A DNA stretch of 7,792 nucleotides, from NCBI GenBank assembly GCA_964654825.1, contig CAZZKG010000110.1:1-7792 (forward strand), given 5' to 3'. Below are positions 1-6,374 of this stretch, in pieces (the stretch's first letter is position 1; each line of letters opens with the position of its first letter). The notes beneath the pieces were generated by a model. That model was not told where the DNA came from, made no database searches, and was given only the letters and a program-made list of their open reading frames with translations. The position numbers and the translations under genes are program-made. This DNA comes from CAZZKG01 sp964654825. Its GTDB lineage: Bacteria; Gemmatimonadota; CAZMKB01.

Positions 1-159
1 CCACCCCTGTTGACCCTCTGTGACCAGGTTCCAGCGATGAAACATCGTCAGAGGAGAAGATCCTCTTATACCTCCAGGTAAAAGGCACGGGGCACGGCGC
101 GGGTGAAGAAACTCAAGAACAAGGAAAAGAACGGGGAAAACAAGCGGGAACTTTCTCAT
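1..159 (-). CDS. N-terminal fragment of an exported protein, unknown function
   Basis: The minus strand is open from an ATG at 159 to the window edge, giving 53 residues beginning MRKFPLVFPVLFLVLEFLHP. A basic start followed by a hydrophobic stretch (about residues 4-18) looks like a signal peptide or membrane anchor. Cys25 follows it, but the preceding residues (RAP) are a poor lipobox. The start is well supported: a perfect SD (AAGGAGGT, plus coordinates 166-173) sits 6 nt upstream, and a near-consensus sigma70 promoter lies at 222-250. After the hydrophobic stretch the composition is less convincing, and the neighbouring reading frame (translating through YKRIFSSDDVSS) is also open to the edge, so a frameshift cannot be excluded. 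A 7-bp tandem repeat (GGCACGG twice, 84-97) lies in this part. The gene is transcribed away from resB. No family was recognised. Confidence 0.55.
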   Translation of the reverse strand, partial: MRKFPLVFPVLFLVLEFLHPRRAPCLLPGGIRGSSPLTMFHRWNLVTEGQQGW

Positions 160-165
160 GGCGGG

Positions 166-173
166 ACCTCCTT
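166..173 (-). promoter_or_regulatory. Strong Shine-Dalgarno for the leftward gene
   Basis: Read on the minus strand this is AAGGAGGT, an essentially perfect anti-16S match, with a 6-nt spacer to the ATG at 159. It fixes the start of the truncated leftward gene. Confidence 0.75.
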
Positions 174-221
174 GTCTCGGGGGAAAAGGGGGAAGACGAT
201 GGACAAAGAGCCTCTCTTTTG

Positions 222-250
222 ATTATACCCCCGGGCTTCTTCCCAGTCAA
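222..250 (-). promoter_or_regulatory. Sigma70-type promoter for the leftward gene
   Basis: On the minus strand, TTGACT (plus coordinates 245-250) and TATAAT (222-227) are separated by exactly 17 nt (228-244). This is 11 of 12 consensus positions with optimal spacing. Transcription would start near 214, giving a leader of roughly 55 nt before the ATG at 159. It is the best promoter match in the window. Confidence 0.75.
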
Positions 251-521
251 GCGGAAAACAGTGAGGACTTTCCCCAGTTTTTTCCGGGTTATTTAGCCAT
301 CAAAGAGCAGGTGACGGTTTCCTTTGAGTCTGATTATAAACTGAGCCTCTCTCCCGATGAGTGCATCAAAGAGTTTCCCTCTATCTCCTCTAACTTCACG
401 TCCTGCTTCGCCTGAATCCCGTAGATCATATCTTAGATAAACCGACACTTCGGTATGGAAAACTGGGGAGAAACTTTCCCCGAAAAATCGTGGAACTGCT
501 CTCGCAATTTCTTCACTAATC

Positions 522-530
522 TGTTATAAT
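522..530 (+). promoter_or_regulatory. Possible extended -10 promoter element
   Basis: TGTTATAAT carries a perfect TATAAT with the upstream TG of an extended -10. No good -35 is found 16-18 nt upstream (around 501-507). If active it would make a resB transcript with a leader of about 430 nt. AT-rich surroundings make a chance match quite possible. Confidence 0.3.
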
Positions 531-718
531 TTATACTATTACGCCTCCTGGCACTTGTCTTCGTTTTATTGGAAAACATTCATAAAGGCAAGTATATATG
601 CCAGGAAACTCCTTTTCCACTTCTCCATCTTTATAAGAACTCCCATATCAACCCCTTATATAAATCAATACCCAATTTCTGGGGAAGGTCCTGGGAGGGG
701 AATAAGTCAAAAAACTAC

Positions 719-747
719 TTGACTTCGGGGACGTGTTCTCTCAAATT
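719..747 (+). promoter_or_regulatory. Candidate promoter for the resB-ccsA operon
   Basis: TTGACT at 719-724 is followed, after 16-17 nt, by a weak -10 (TCAAAT 741-746 or CAAATT 742-747). The -35 hexamer is identical to that of three other promoters in this window. Transcription would start near 754, placing the whole inverted-repeat element (774-925) in the 5' leader of resB. Confidence 0.35.
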
Positions 748-773
748 GTTCTGATTGTGAGTGTCTTAGTCGC

Positions 774-925
774 CCTGCTCATAAATACGTTGGCATTCGA
801 TCAACGATGCATCCCGACCCACAGCGTTGCTCGTTGGTTACGTACCCTCCGGGTATGCGCCCTCCTCGCGCCTTATGGCTCGGGCGCCTCATCGGTCTCG
901 TTGCGTCACCGTATTTATGAGCAGG
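774..925. repeat. 152-bp element bounded by perfect 16-bp inverted repeats
   Basis: The sequence at 774-789 (CCTGCTCATAAATACG) is exactly the reverse complement of 910-925. Inside, several smaller stems can be drawn: CAACGA (802-807) with TCGTTG at either 831-836 or 898-903; a 7-bp hairpin with one G-T pair at 841-857 (loop TCC); and GCGCCC (858-863) with GGGCGC (882-887). The interior is GC-rich compared with its flanks. It ends 37 nt before the resB ATG and is probably transcribed as part of the leader. It may be a structured regulatory RNA or a small non-autonomous mobile or palindromic repeat. No target-site duplication is visible at its ends and no U-tract follows it, so neither a transposon insertion nor an intrinsic terminator is proven. 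Confidence 0.6.
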
Positions 926-962
926 ACCACTTAAAAACGGAAAGCTGCGAGGTGATTTTCTC

Positions 963-2948
963 ATGAGACACCCCGGGACGAAAAAAGAAAAGAATACATC
1001 AGATGTATCCTTTCCGTCGGGGATAGTATTCATCCTGGCGGTTTTTATGCTTTCAAATCTCTACGAAGCTATTTTCAATAAATATCTGACTGAAACCTTC
1101 GACTCGACATTGACAATCTACATATTGTCCCTGGTGATCATGCTGGTCCCGACGCTTTTCATGGCACTCGTGAAGAGAGAGCTCCTGAACCGGTGGGCGA
1201 AGTCCATGAACTTCGGAGTCCTGCTCATCATTGTCATCACGACAGCTACTATCCTCGGGACACTCATTTTTCAAAACCGGATGCCGCAGGAATACATCCA
1301 ATCATACGGCAGGTTTCTGTTCAGTTTTTTCGTCGCCGTCCACATGATCGACCTCTTCCACAGCGTGTGGTTCGTCAATATGATCTTCATATTGATCGTC
1401 AATATTCTTTACTGCTACATCTCCCGGAGAGAGTTCAATCTGAAAAATCTCGGCGGATATATACTGCATTTCGGTATCATCGTCTCGCTCCTCGGCGCTT
1501 TTATGGGATTTGTGTGGGGCATGAAAGGGGTCATCCAGCTCAATGAGGGGGACGAAGTCGATACATTCCTGCTCCGGGAAAAGGCGGGACCGCCGCGTCT
1601 ACCGCTCGGATACGAACTCGCCCTCGATGATTTCTCCATCGAGTGGTATGAACCCAAATACCTTGTGAATACCTATCAGATGACCCGCGGAGGCGGTGAG
1701 CTTCTTTCCAGCCTGAACGTGGAGAAGAAGGGGGAGGTCACGGTAGGTGAGGCAGGCGTTGAGTTTCGGGTGCTTAGATTCTCGGAGAACGGGGTGGCCG
1801 ATGGCATTGGACCTTCCCGCGTGGCGGAGGACGAGCTCCGGGACGGTATGCCCCCGTCTCCAATTATGAACCTGATGGTGGAGAATCTGAGTCTCCGAAG
1901 AATGACCCGGGACGAAGCGAAAGCGTCCGGCTGGCTGGCTGCGTACGACGATCATCAGAACAGGTTCACCAATGTTTTTGATACCGATGCGACGATTCAG
2001 TTCAACTGGAGCGCTCCCGGGGAACTTGCCGGTATTCTCGGGGGAAAGACACGGAAACATCCGGATGGATTCGAGGTGACCCATGTCTTGACGTTCGGCA
2101 TTGGTGATGTGAAAAAGAGTCTCGAAGTGGAACCGGAAAAAGCTTATCGGCTCGAAGGCACACCGTATCTGCTCAGAATCACCGGGTTCTACCCGAACTT
2201 CAAGATAGACAACGGAGTCCCCTACAGCGCATCCGATGAGACCGAGAACCCGGCTCTCAGTGTGGAAATAACAGACACCGAACACCCTGACAAGGCCTAT
2301 AAACCCACCTATCTCTTCGCACGGGAAGAGCTCAGGGGAATGATGCATGAGGGAGGGCTCCCCGAGGGGCTCACGCTGGAGTATACGCTTCAGGGTATCA
2401 CTCAGACAGGTGGGACACGTGTCTATATCGTCGGTGGAGAGAACAGGGTATACATCGTCAGGGGAGAGCATGTGGTGAGCGAGAGTCCAATAGAGTTTGG
2501 AAGTCCCGTGTCGTTCAAGGCTTCCGGACACGATCTCCAGTTCGCCGTCCAGGAACTCTACCGTGATGAACCATATTGCGAACTCGTCGTTCGGGATGGG
2601 GCGGCAGTGGACACGATGGTCATTTCGCCGCTCTTCAGTGATCCGATCAGGCATCATGAGGCAGGGTACCTGTCCACGTTCCGAAGGGAGCGGGACATAC
2701 TGGACTACAAAAGCAGGGTCAGGGTCCTAGAGAACGGCGAAGAGATCATGGCGAAGACTATCGAAGTGAACCACCCTCTAGTGTACGGTGGTTATTCGAT
2801 TTACCAGCAGAGCTACAATGAGGTAGACTGGACGTGGACGGGATTCGAGGTGGTGAGGGATCCCGGGCTGTGGATTGTGTATCTCGGCTTCATTATGATG
2901 TGCATCGGTTCGATATACGTTTTCTATGTCCGTCCGAGGATCACATAG
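963..2948 (+). CDS. resB: ResB/Ccs1-type cytochrome c biogenesis protein, N-terminally extended
   Basis: This is a component of System II cytochrome c maturation, which with CcsA carries heme across the inner membrane and attaches it to apocytochrome c. Family landmarks are SMNFGVLL...ILGTLIFQ (residues 81-104), matching the usual SM-FG...GTLIPQ first core helix; GGYILHFGIIVSLLGAF with His169; a large periplasmic domain (about 190-632); and the C-terminal VNHPLVYGGYSIYQQSY (His604) before the last helix (about 636-655). Two extra hydrophobic segments (about 20-38 and 48-70) precede the core, where ordinary ResB proteins have only a short tail. His127 and His133 lie in another membrane segment. 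A tandem 9-residue duplication is present at 486-503. The start is supported by GAGGTG at 949-954, 8 nt upstream. ccsA begins 25 nt downstream, so the two are co-transcribed. The family assignment is firm; heme-ligand roles for individual His residues are inferred from the family. Confidence 0.9.
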   Translation: MRHPGTKKEKNTSDVSFPSGIVFILAVFMLSNLYEAIFNKYLTETFDSTLTIYILSLVIMLVPTLFMALVKRELLNRWAKSMNFGVLLIIVITTATILGTLIFQNRMPQEYIQSYGRFLFSFFVAVHMIDLFHSVWFVNMIFILIVNILYCYISRREFNLKNLGGYILHFGIIVSLLGAFMGFVWGMKGVIQLNEGDEVDTFLLREKAGPPRLPLGYELALDDFSIEWYEPKYLVNTYQMTRGGGELLSSLNVEKKGEVTVGEAGVEFRVLRFSENGVADGIGPSRVAEDELRDGMPPSPIMNLMVENLSLRRMTRDEAKASGWLAAYDDHQNRFTNVFDTDATIQFNWSAPGELAGILGGKTRKHPDGFEVTHVLTFGIGDVKKSLEVEPEKAYRLEGTPYLLRITGFYPNFKIDNGVPYSASDETENPALSVEITDTEHPDKAYKPTYLFAREELRGMMHEGGLPEGLTLEYTLQGITQTGGTRVYIVGGENRVYIVRGEHVVSESPIEFGSPVSFKASGHDLQFAVQELYRDEPYCELVVRDGAAVDTMVISPLFSDPIRHHEAGYLSTFRRERDILDYKSRVRVLENGEEIMAKTIEVNHPLVYGGYSIYQQSYNEVDWTWTGFEVVRDPGLWIVYLGFIMMCIGSIYVFYVRPRIT

Positions 2949-2973
2949 AGCCACTTAGAAGCTGGAGGCAAAC

Positions 2974-3816
2974 ATGTGGCAAACTTTTACACGAGCTAAT
3001 ATTCCGTTTCAGGGTGCAATGATCCTTTATGGGCTGGCCGCACTCCTGTACCTCTCGCTGATTCTGGTGAGAAACAGAGGTTACGCGAAGGTCGCCACTC
3101 TCGTCTATCTGACGGGGCTGGCGTTTAACATCATTTTTATTGTCGACAGGTGGCTGGAATCAGGAAGGCCGCCGTTTAAGACACTCTTCGAGTCGCTCGT
3201 CTTCCTCGCCTGCTGCGTGGCGGCATTCTATCTAGTGATAGAGGCCCTGCACCGGGTTCGGCTCCTGGGCATCTTCGCGACGATCGGCTCCTTCGCGGCG
3301 ATGATATACGCGCTCATGAGGATGGACATGGAGGTCGTGAACCTTCTTCCGGCGCTCCAGAGCGGCTGGTTTATCCCTCACGTCATGATCTATTTTATCG
3401 CCTACGCCGCGCTCTTCTTATCCTTCGTCACAGCAGTTCTCTACATGTTCAATCCCGACCCGAGAAGGCTCAAAGAGAACAACCTTCTGGGCCAGGACGT
3501 CCTCGATTTCGAGCTCTACACACACGGGACGATCTCGTTCGGATTTACGGCCCTCGTGTTCGGTCTCCTGATCGGAGCCGTGTGGGCCAAGGAAGCCTGG
3601 GGAGACTACTGGGTCTGGGATCCCAAGGAAAGCTGGGCGCTCATCACCATGCTCATCTATGCCGGGTATCTTCACATGCGCCTTGTGAAGGGCTGGAGAG
3701 GACGAAAAGCGGCGTGGTTCGCCATCATCGGTTTTGCCGCGGTGATGTTCACGTATCTCGGAATGCACATTCTGCCGTCGGCAGCCGACAGCGCCCACGT
3801 GTACACGCTCCAGTGA
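2974..3816 (+). CDS. ccsA: CcsA/ResC cytochrome c biogenesis protein (heme handling, WWD domain)
   Basis: This is the second subunit of the System II cytochrome c synthase, a polytopic inner-membrane protein that presents heme at its external WWD loop. The diagnostic motif AWGDYWVWDPKESW is at residues 208-221. Flanking His residues fit the family pattern: His136 in the helix IPHVMIYFIAYAALFLSF, and His275 in SAHVY, matching the usual LHSY near the C-terminus. His234 (YLHMRL) is also at a commonly conserved place. His184 (YTHGTISFGF) lies in the helix entering the WWD loop and looks unusual compared with the versions I recall. At 280 residues it has ordinary length and about 8 hydrophobic segments. 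The start has GGAGG (2964-2968) 5 nt upstream, and the gene follows resB after 25 nt. No thioredoxin-like partner (ResA/CcsX) or CcdA is in the window. Confidence 0.93.
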   Translation: MWQTFTRANIPFQGAMILYGLAALLYLSLILVRNRGYAKVATLVYLTGLAFNIIFIVDRWLESGRPPFKTLFESLVFLACCVAAFYLVIEALHRVRLLGIFATIGSFAAMIYALMRMDMEVVNLLPALQSGWFIPHVMIYFIAYAALFLSFVTAVLYMFNPDPRRLKENNLLGQDVLDFELYTHGTISFGFTALVFGLLIGAVWAKEAWGDYWVWDPKESWALITMLIYAGYLHMRLVKGWRGRKAAWFAIIGFAAVMFTYLGMHILPSAADSAHVYTLQ

Positions 3817-3987
3817 TCCCTGTCTCGAAGTTTTGCCATCCCCACTGAAGCATGACTCCGGTGATCATCGGGCGACTGTTAGGTGAAACCGACCTCCTAC
3901 CTTGATAGGACTCGTCCCTGTTATTATTCTATAAGTAGAGCCGCTACATTTATGGACTGCATCAAATGAAAGGTCGGGTGATTTTTT
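3817..3987 (+). promoter_or_regulatory. Intergenic spacer with candidate tonB promoter
   Basis: TTGATA (3902-3907) is followed after 17 nt by TATTCT (3925-3930), a moderate sigma70-type match that would start transcription near 3937, about 50 nt before the tonB ATG. A near-palindrome, CCGGTGATCATCGG (3858-3871, one mismatched pair per arm), lies upstream and could be an operator. No hairpin followed by a T-run, and hence no clear intrinsic terminator for ccsA, was found. Confidence 0.35.
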
Positions 3988-4608
3988 ATGACCGCCCTAG
4001 CAATTGCCCACATCAGGTTCAAACAGGATTACCGCACGTATTTTCTCCTTTCACTCTGTACTGCATTTGTTATTCATGCGATTCTCCTGCTGACACTGCC
4101 GGGCATCGAAGTACAAACCTTCACTCAGCAGGTTATTCCCAGGTATATTCCGGTGCCTGATGATGATATCATCATTCCACCCAAGCCGGAAGAAGTGCTG
4201 AAACCAGCTCCGATTGTGGAAGTCAGCCAGCTCGAGGCGGATGATGATGTCATCCCGGGATCGACCGTCATTCAACCGGATTTTCCGGTCGACACGAAAC
4301 GTCTGGAAGAACAGTGGATGCGACCCACTTATATCCCAAGAGATGTCGAACCACGCATGTTACAGCACGCCGTCGTTTACCCTGAGCTCCAGAAAAGGAT
4401 CGGGATCGAGGGGACAGTTATCCTTTGGTTGCTGATCAATGAGCTGGGTGAAGTCGAAAAAGTACAACTTCACACGTCTTCCGGCGACCGGGCACTGGAT
4501 GATGCTGCCGTGAACGGGTATCGGCAGGCGGTGTTTTCCCCCGCGCTGCAGGGTGATATTCCCGTGAAAGTATGGGTCCGGCTACCAGTATCGTTCCGTA
4601 TCAGGTGA
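3988..4608 (+). CDS. tonB: TonB-type energy transducer
   Basis: TonB links the proton-motive force harvested by ExbB-ExbD to TonB-dependent outer-membrane receptors. This protein has the standard order: a short cytoplasmic start, one membrane anchor (about residues 18-38), a periplasmic linker rich in Pro and acidic residues (about 49-120, with DDDIIIPPKPEE), and a C-terminal TonB domain (about 125-206). The C-domain shows YPELQKRIGIEGTVILWLLI, then GEVEKVQLHTSSGDRALDDA and the closing VWVRLPVSFRI. Its 206 residues are within the usual range. No exbB, exbD or receptor gene is adjacent, so it works with partners encoded elsewhere. The SD is weak (GGGTGA, 3976-3981, 6 nt spacer). Gaps of 171 and 259 nt on either side suggest a single-gene unit. 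Confidence 0.88.
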   Translation: MTALAIAHIRFKQDYRTYFLLSLCTAFVIHAILLLTLPGIEVQTFTQQVIPRYIPVPDDDIIIPPKPEEVLKPAPIVEVSQLEADDDVIPGSTVIQPDFPVDTKRLEEQWMRPTYIPRDVEPRMLQHAVVYPELQKRIGIEGTVILWLLINELGEVEKVQLHTSSGDRALDDAAVNGYRQAVFSPALQGDIPVKVWVRLPVSFRIR

Positions 4609-4623
4609 CAGGGCCTCATCTGA
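4601..4623 (+). other. Hairpin overlapping the tonB stop codon
   Basis: TCAGGTGA (4601-4608) can pair with TCATCTGA (4616-4623) over 8 bp with one G-U pair and a 7-nt loop. It ends the tonB transcript region but is followed by AAGATACCGG, not a T-run. It may protect the 3' end or be chance; it is not a standard intrinsic terminator. Confidence 0.3.
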
Positions 4624-4702
4624 AAGATACCGGGGAGTGTTTCACAGGTAAGCTCGCCTGGAGGTACGTTGAGGGAAAAATCAGACATGCCAATTGTTCG
4701 GC

Positions 4703-4732
4703 TTGACTTGGGTGTTTGTTTTGTGCTATGAT
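4703..4732 (+). promoter_or_regulatory. Extended -10 sigma70 promoter for the 4868-6364 gene
   Basis: TTGACT (4703-4708) and TATGAT (4727-4732) are 18 nt apart, and the -10 is preceded by TGC, forming an extended -10. Transcription would start near 4739 and give a leader of about 130 nt. A short inverted repeat just downstream (TGATA/TATCA, 4749-4763) could be an operator. Confidence 0.65.
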
Positions 4733-4748
4733 TGCGGTAATCGTGTCA

Positions 4749-4823
4749 TGATAGATATTATCAAAAGAAAGGATTCATACGGTTTCTGATCTCAAGCCCG
4801 GCGGGAGTACGGATAGAATCCTT
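4749..4823 (+). promoter_or_regulatory. Foldable 5' leader of the secreted protein gene
   Basis: Just after the expected transcription start, TGATA (4749-4753) pairs with TATCA (4759-4763). Further on, AAGGATTC (4769-4776) pairs perfectly with GAATCCTT (4816-4823) around a 39-nt loop that contains a small CCC-GGC-GGG hairpin. The SD (AGGAG, 4856-4860) lies outside the stem. I do not recognise a known riboswitch class. Confidence 0.35.
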
Positions 4824-4867
4824 AATCGGCATACATTTTGAACGATTATTTTTGCAGGAGTCGAGCA

Positions 4868-6364
4868 ATGAAACGTTTCGTCCCCATACTGGTTCTCTTC
4901 GTATTCGCGCTCTCCTCGATCGCGTCCGCCACCGAGTACTGGCCGCCGGATGATCCCCGGTGGGAACTCCAGGTTCCTCGTGATGACGTCGTATTACCGC
5001 AGTTCGACTCGCAGCGGGATCTTCTCGACTACCTCCTCTGGAAGGGAATGATAGATTCGAGTCCGGATGGGGAGGCCGTTTTCACCGGAGAAAGTTTTCT
5101 GGAGAACATGTTCGAAGCGGCATCTTTCATCGCGACGCTACAGGTCGCGGATCCCGAGACCATCACGTTCGGTGGTATGCGGGAGGGGGAGCACCTGCCG
5201 CTGGTGATCCAGTCAGACAACACGCAGGAGTCGATCTGGGTGTGGTCGAGGTATCACAGTTTAACGGGAGATTCGACCTTCGATGCGAACGTCGGAAATG
5301 CCTGGCAGTACATAATGAACTTCCCCGGTTACAGCGAAGAGGGGGGGACCGGTCCCATCGGCTACTACCGTGTCTACAACTGCGCCTGGGGGCTCTGGGC
5401 TGTCATGGGGTATGAAGAAGCTTACGGGGACCTGTCCTTCCGCAGTTACGGGGACAGCTGTGCTGCATACATCATGGCCAATCCTCTCGACGTTTTCTCC
5501 GGCATCTTCCCGTATGGGATCCTCAACGGCATGGTACAATCCTGGGCACTGGGAAGCCTGAGCCGCTACGGTGAGTATCTTGATGATATCGGCATACAGC
5601 TCACTGCAGCCGAGATGGCCGTGGAGGTCAAAGCCTATGTCGAGGACAGTCCGAACAAGCTGGGCTGGGAAAACTGGGCCATGTCGGGGGGGGCGACCAT
5701 GTGGGGGATCCTGAACTCCTATTTCAAGAGGAGACCTGACCTCCTCGCCAATTGGCTGGCCGATTACGCCGTTTACCTCAGACCGTTCGATGACTCGGGC
5801 AGCTGGAACACTGCTCACAACCTTTGGTACGCCCTCGGTCACCAGGCGGTGTGGGAAGCCACCGGCTCCGCCAACCGGAAGGTGAACCATCGGCTACTCG
5901 TCGAGGCGATGATGGGGCTGGACACCGACAATGACGGGGGTATTCCCGCCCAGACCGAAGATCCCGATACGACCGATCAGTCATGGGTGACCAATTACCT
6001 GTCGTTCATGGGATTTCACGTCCTCATTCCGGAGGGAGACGTTTCCGTGAGTGCGGATCTATACCTGGTGCAGGCCGGAGGAACGCTCTCCACGAATCTT
6101 TCTGTTGCCAACAATACAGACAGTACTATTACCTACTCGGGCAGGATCGAGGTCGAAACCCCGTATGGGCCTTTTCCAGGCAACCCCCTCCTTGGCCCGA
6201 TCGATTTCAGCGTCGGCCCCCGTGGCGTACTCAGTCTGCCGCTCTATCATCCGGTCCCTATCGCCGCACCGTCCGGACTGTACTGGTACCGGGCTTACCT
6301 GGATGTGGGGGGTGAGGAGGTCGATGTCGGGGAAATTCCTTTCCTTGTCGTGGTTGGGCCGTAG
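4868..6364 (+). CDS. Secreted protein of unknown function, helical body plus beta-sandwich tail
   Basis: The 498-residue product begins with a clear signal peptide (MKRFVPILVLFVFALSSIAS), with likely cleavage after ASA (residue 21). Residues of about 40-385 are predicted mainly helical, rich in Trp, Tyr and Gly, with repeated helix-turn patterns that suggest an alpha/alpha-toroid such as those of glycosidases, lyases or terpene cyclases; this fold is my inference. A DTDNDGGIPA segment (352-361) has the DxDxDG spacing of a calcium loop and is followed by DQSWVTNYLSFMG. Residues of about 392-494 alternate hydrophobic positions like an Ig-like or fibronectin-like beta-sandwich. There is no type IX sorting tail, unlike the next gene. 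The start at 4868 is chosen over an in-frame ATG at 4838 because AGGAG (4856-4860) lies 7 nt ahead and the signal peptide begins there. I cannot name the family; a carbohydrate-related role is possible but unproven. Confidence 0.85.
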   Translation: MKRFVPILVLFVFALSSIASATEYWPPDDPRWELQVPRDDVVLPQFDSQRDLLDYLLWKGMIDSSPDGEAVFTGESFLENMFEAASFIATLQVADPETITFGGMREGEHLPLVIQSDNTQESIWVWSRYHSLTGDSTFDANVGNAWQYIMNFPGYSEEGGTGPIGYYRVYNCAWGLWAVMGYEEAYGDLSFRSYGDSCAAYIMANPLDVFSGIFPYGILNGMVQSWALGSLSRYGEYLDDIGIQLTAAEMAVEVKAYVEDSPNKLGWENWAMSGGATMWGILNSYFKRRPDLLANWLADYAVYLRPFDDSGSWNTAHNLWYALGHQAVWEATGSANRKVNHRLLVEAMMGLDTDNDGGIPAQTEDPDTTDQSWVTNYLSFMGFHVLIPEGDVSVSADLYLVQAGGTLSTNLSVANNTDSTITYSGRIEVETPYGPFPGNPLLGPIDFSVGPRGVLSLPLYHPVPIAAPSGLYWYRAYLDVGGEEVDVGEIPFLVVVGP

Positions 6365-6374
6365 AGGGGTGGAG

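Larger units (their letters stand above)
160..962. other. Long divergent intergenic region
   Basis: About 800 bp separate the leftward gene start from resB. The part at 420-760 is AT-rich, unlike the coding DNA. It holds the leftward promoter (222-250), a possible extended -10 (522-530), a possible resB promoter (719-747) and the inverted-repeat element (774-925). Two small hairpins can be drawn: ACCGA/TCGGT at 441-454 and GGGGA/TCCCC at 465-481. A 10-bp direct repeat, CATCAAAGAG, occurs at 298-307 and 364-373. Short open frames here (158-415, 569-754) have no good SD and protein-unlike composition, so I do not call them genes. Confidence 0.6.

Noticed and set aside
352..373. CATCAAAGAG direct repeat (298-307 and 364-373) as iterons or CRISPR repeats
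   Set aside because: There are only two short copies, with no regular spacing or further units.
158..415. Plus-strand open frame of 85 codons
   Set aside because: It has no SD, its start lies on the complement of the well-supported leftward start, and it runs antisense across the leftward promoter. The composition is not protein-like.
465..487. Hairpin GGGGA/TCCCC as a terminator
   Set aside because: The stem is only 5 bp. It is followed by GAAAAA on the plus strand and by a poor T-stretch on the minus strand, and no gene ends nearby.
569..754. Plus-strand open frame of 61 codons in the AT-rich leader
   Set aside because: It needs a TTG start without an SD and shows no recognisable motif. 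Long AT-rich non-coding sequence explains it.
774..925. The inverted-repeat element as a proven transposon insertion
   Set aside because: Flanks TTAGTCGC and ACCACTTA show no target-site duplication, and no transposase is present. It is kept as an unassigned repeat or structured element.
779..1033. Minus-strand open frame of 84 codons across the inverted-repeat element
   Set aside because: It overlaps the resB start and the palindromic element, has Arg/Gly/Pro-rich low-quality composition and no SD.
1599..2657. 352-codon minus-strand open frame opposite resB
   Set aside because: It is a shadow of the GC-rich resB coding frame. The resB frame carries clear family motifs along its length and the antisense translation has none.
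4601..4623. Intrinsic terminator after tonB
   Set aside because: The stem forms, but no T-run follows it.
5261..5890. 209-codon minus-strand open frame opposite the secreted protein gene
   Set aside because: It is an antisense shadow of a well-supported gene, without SD or recognisable domain.
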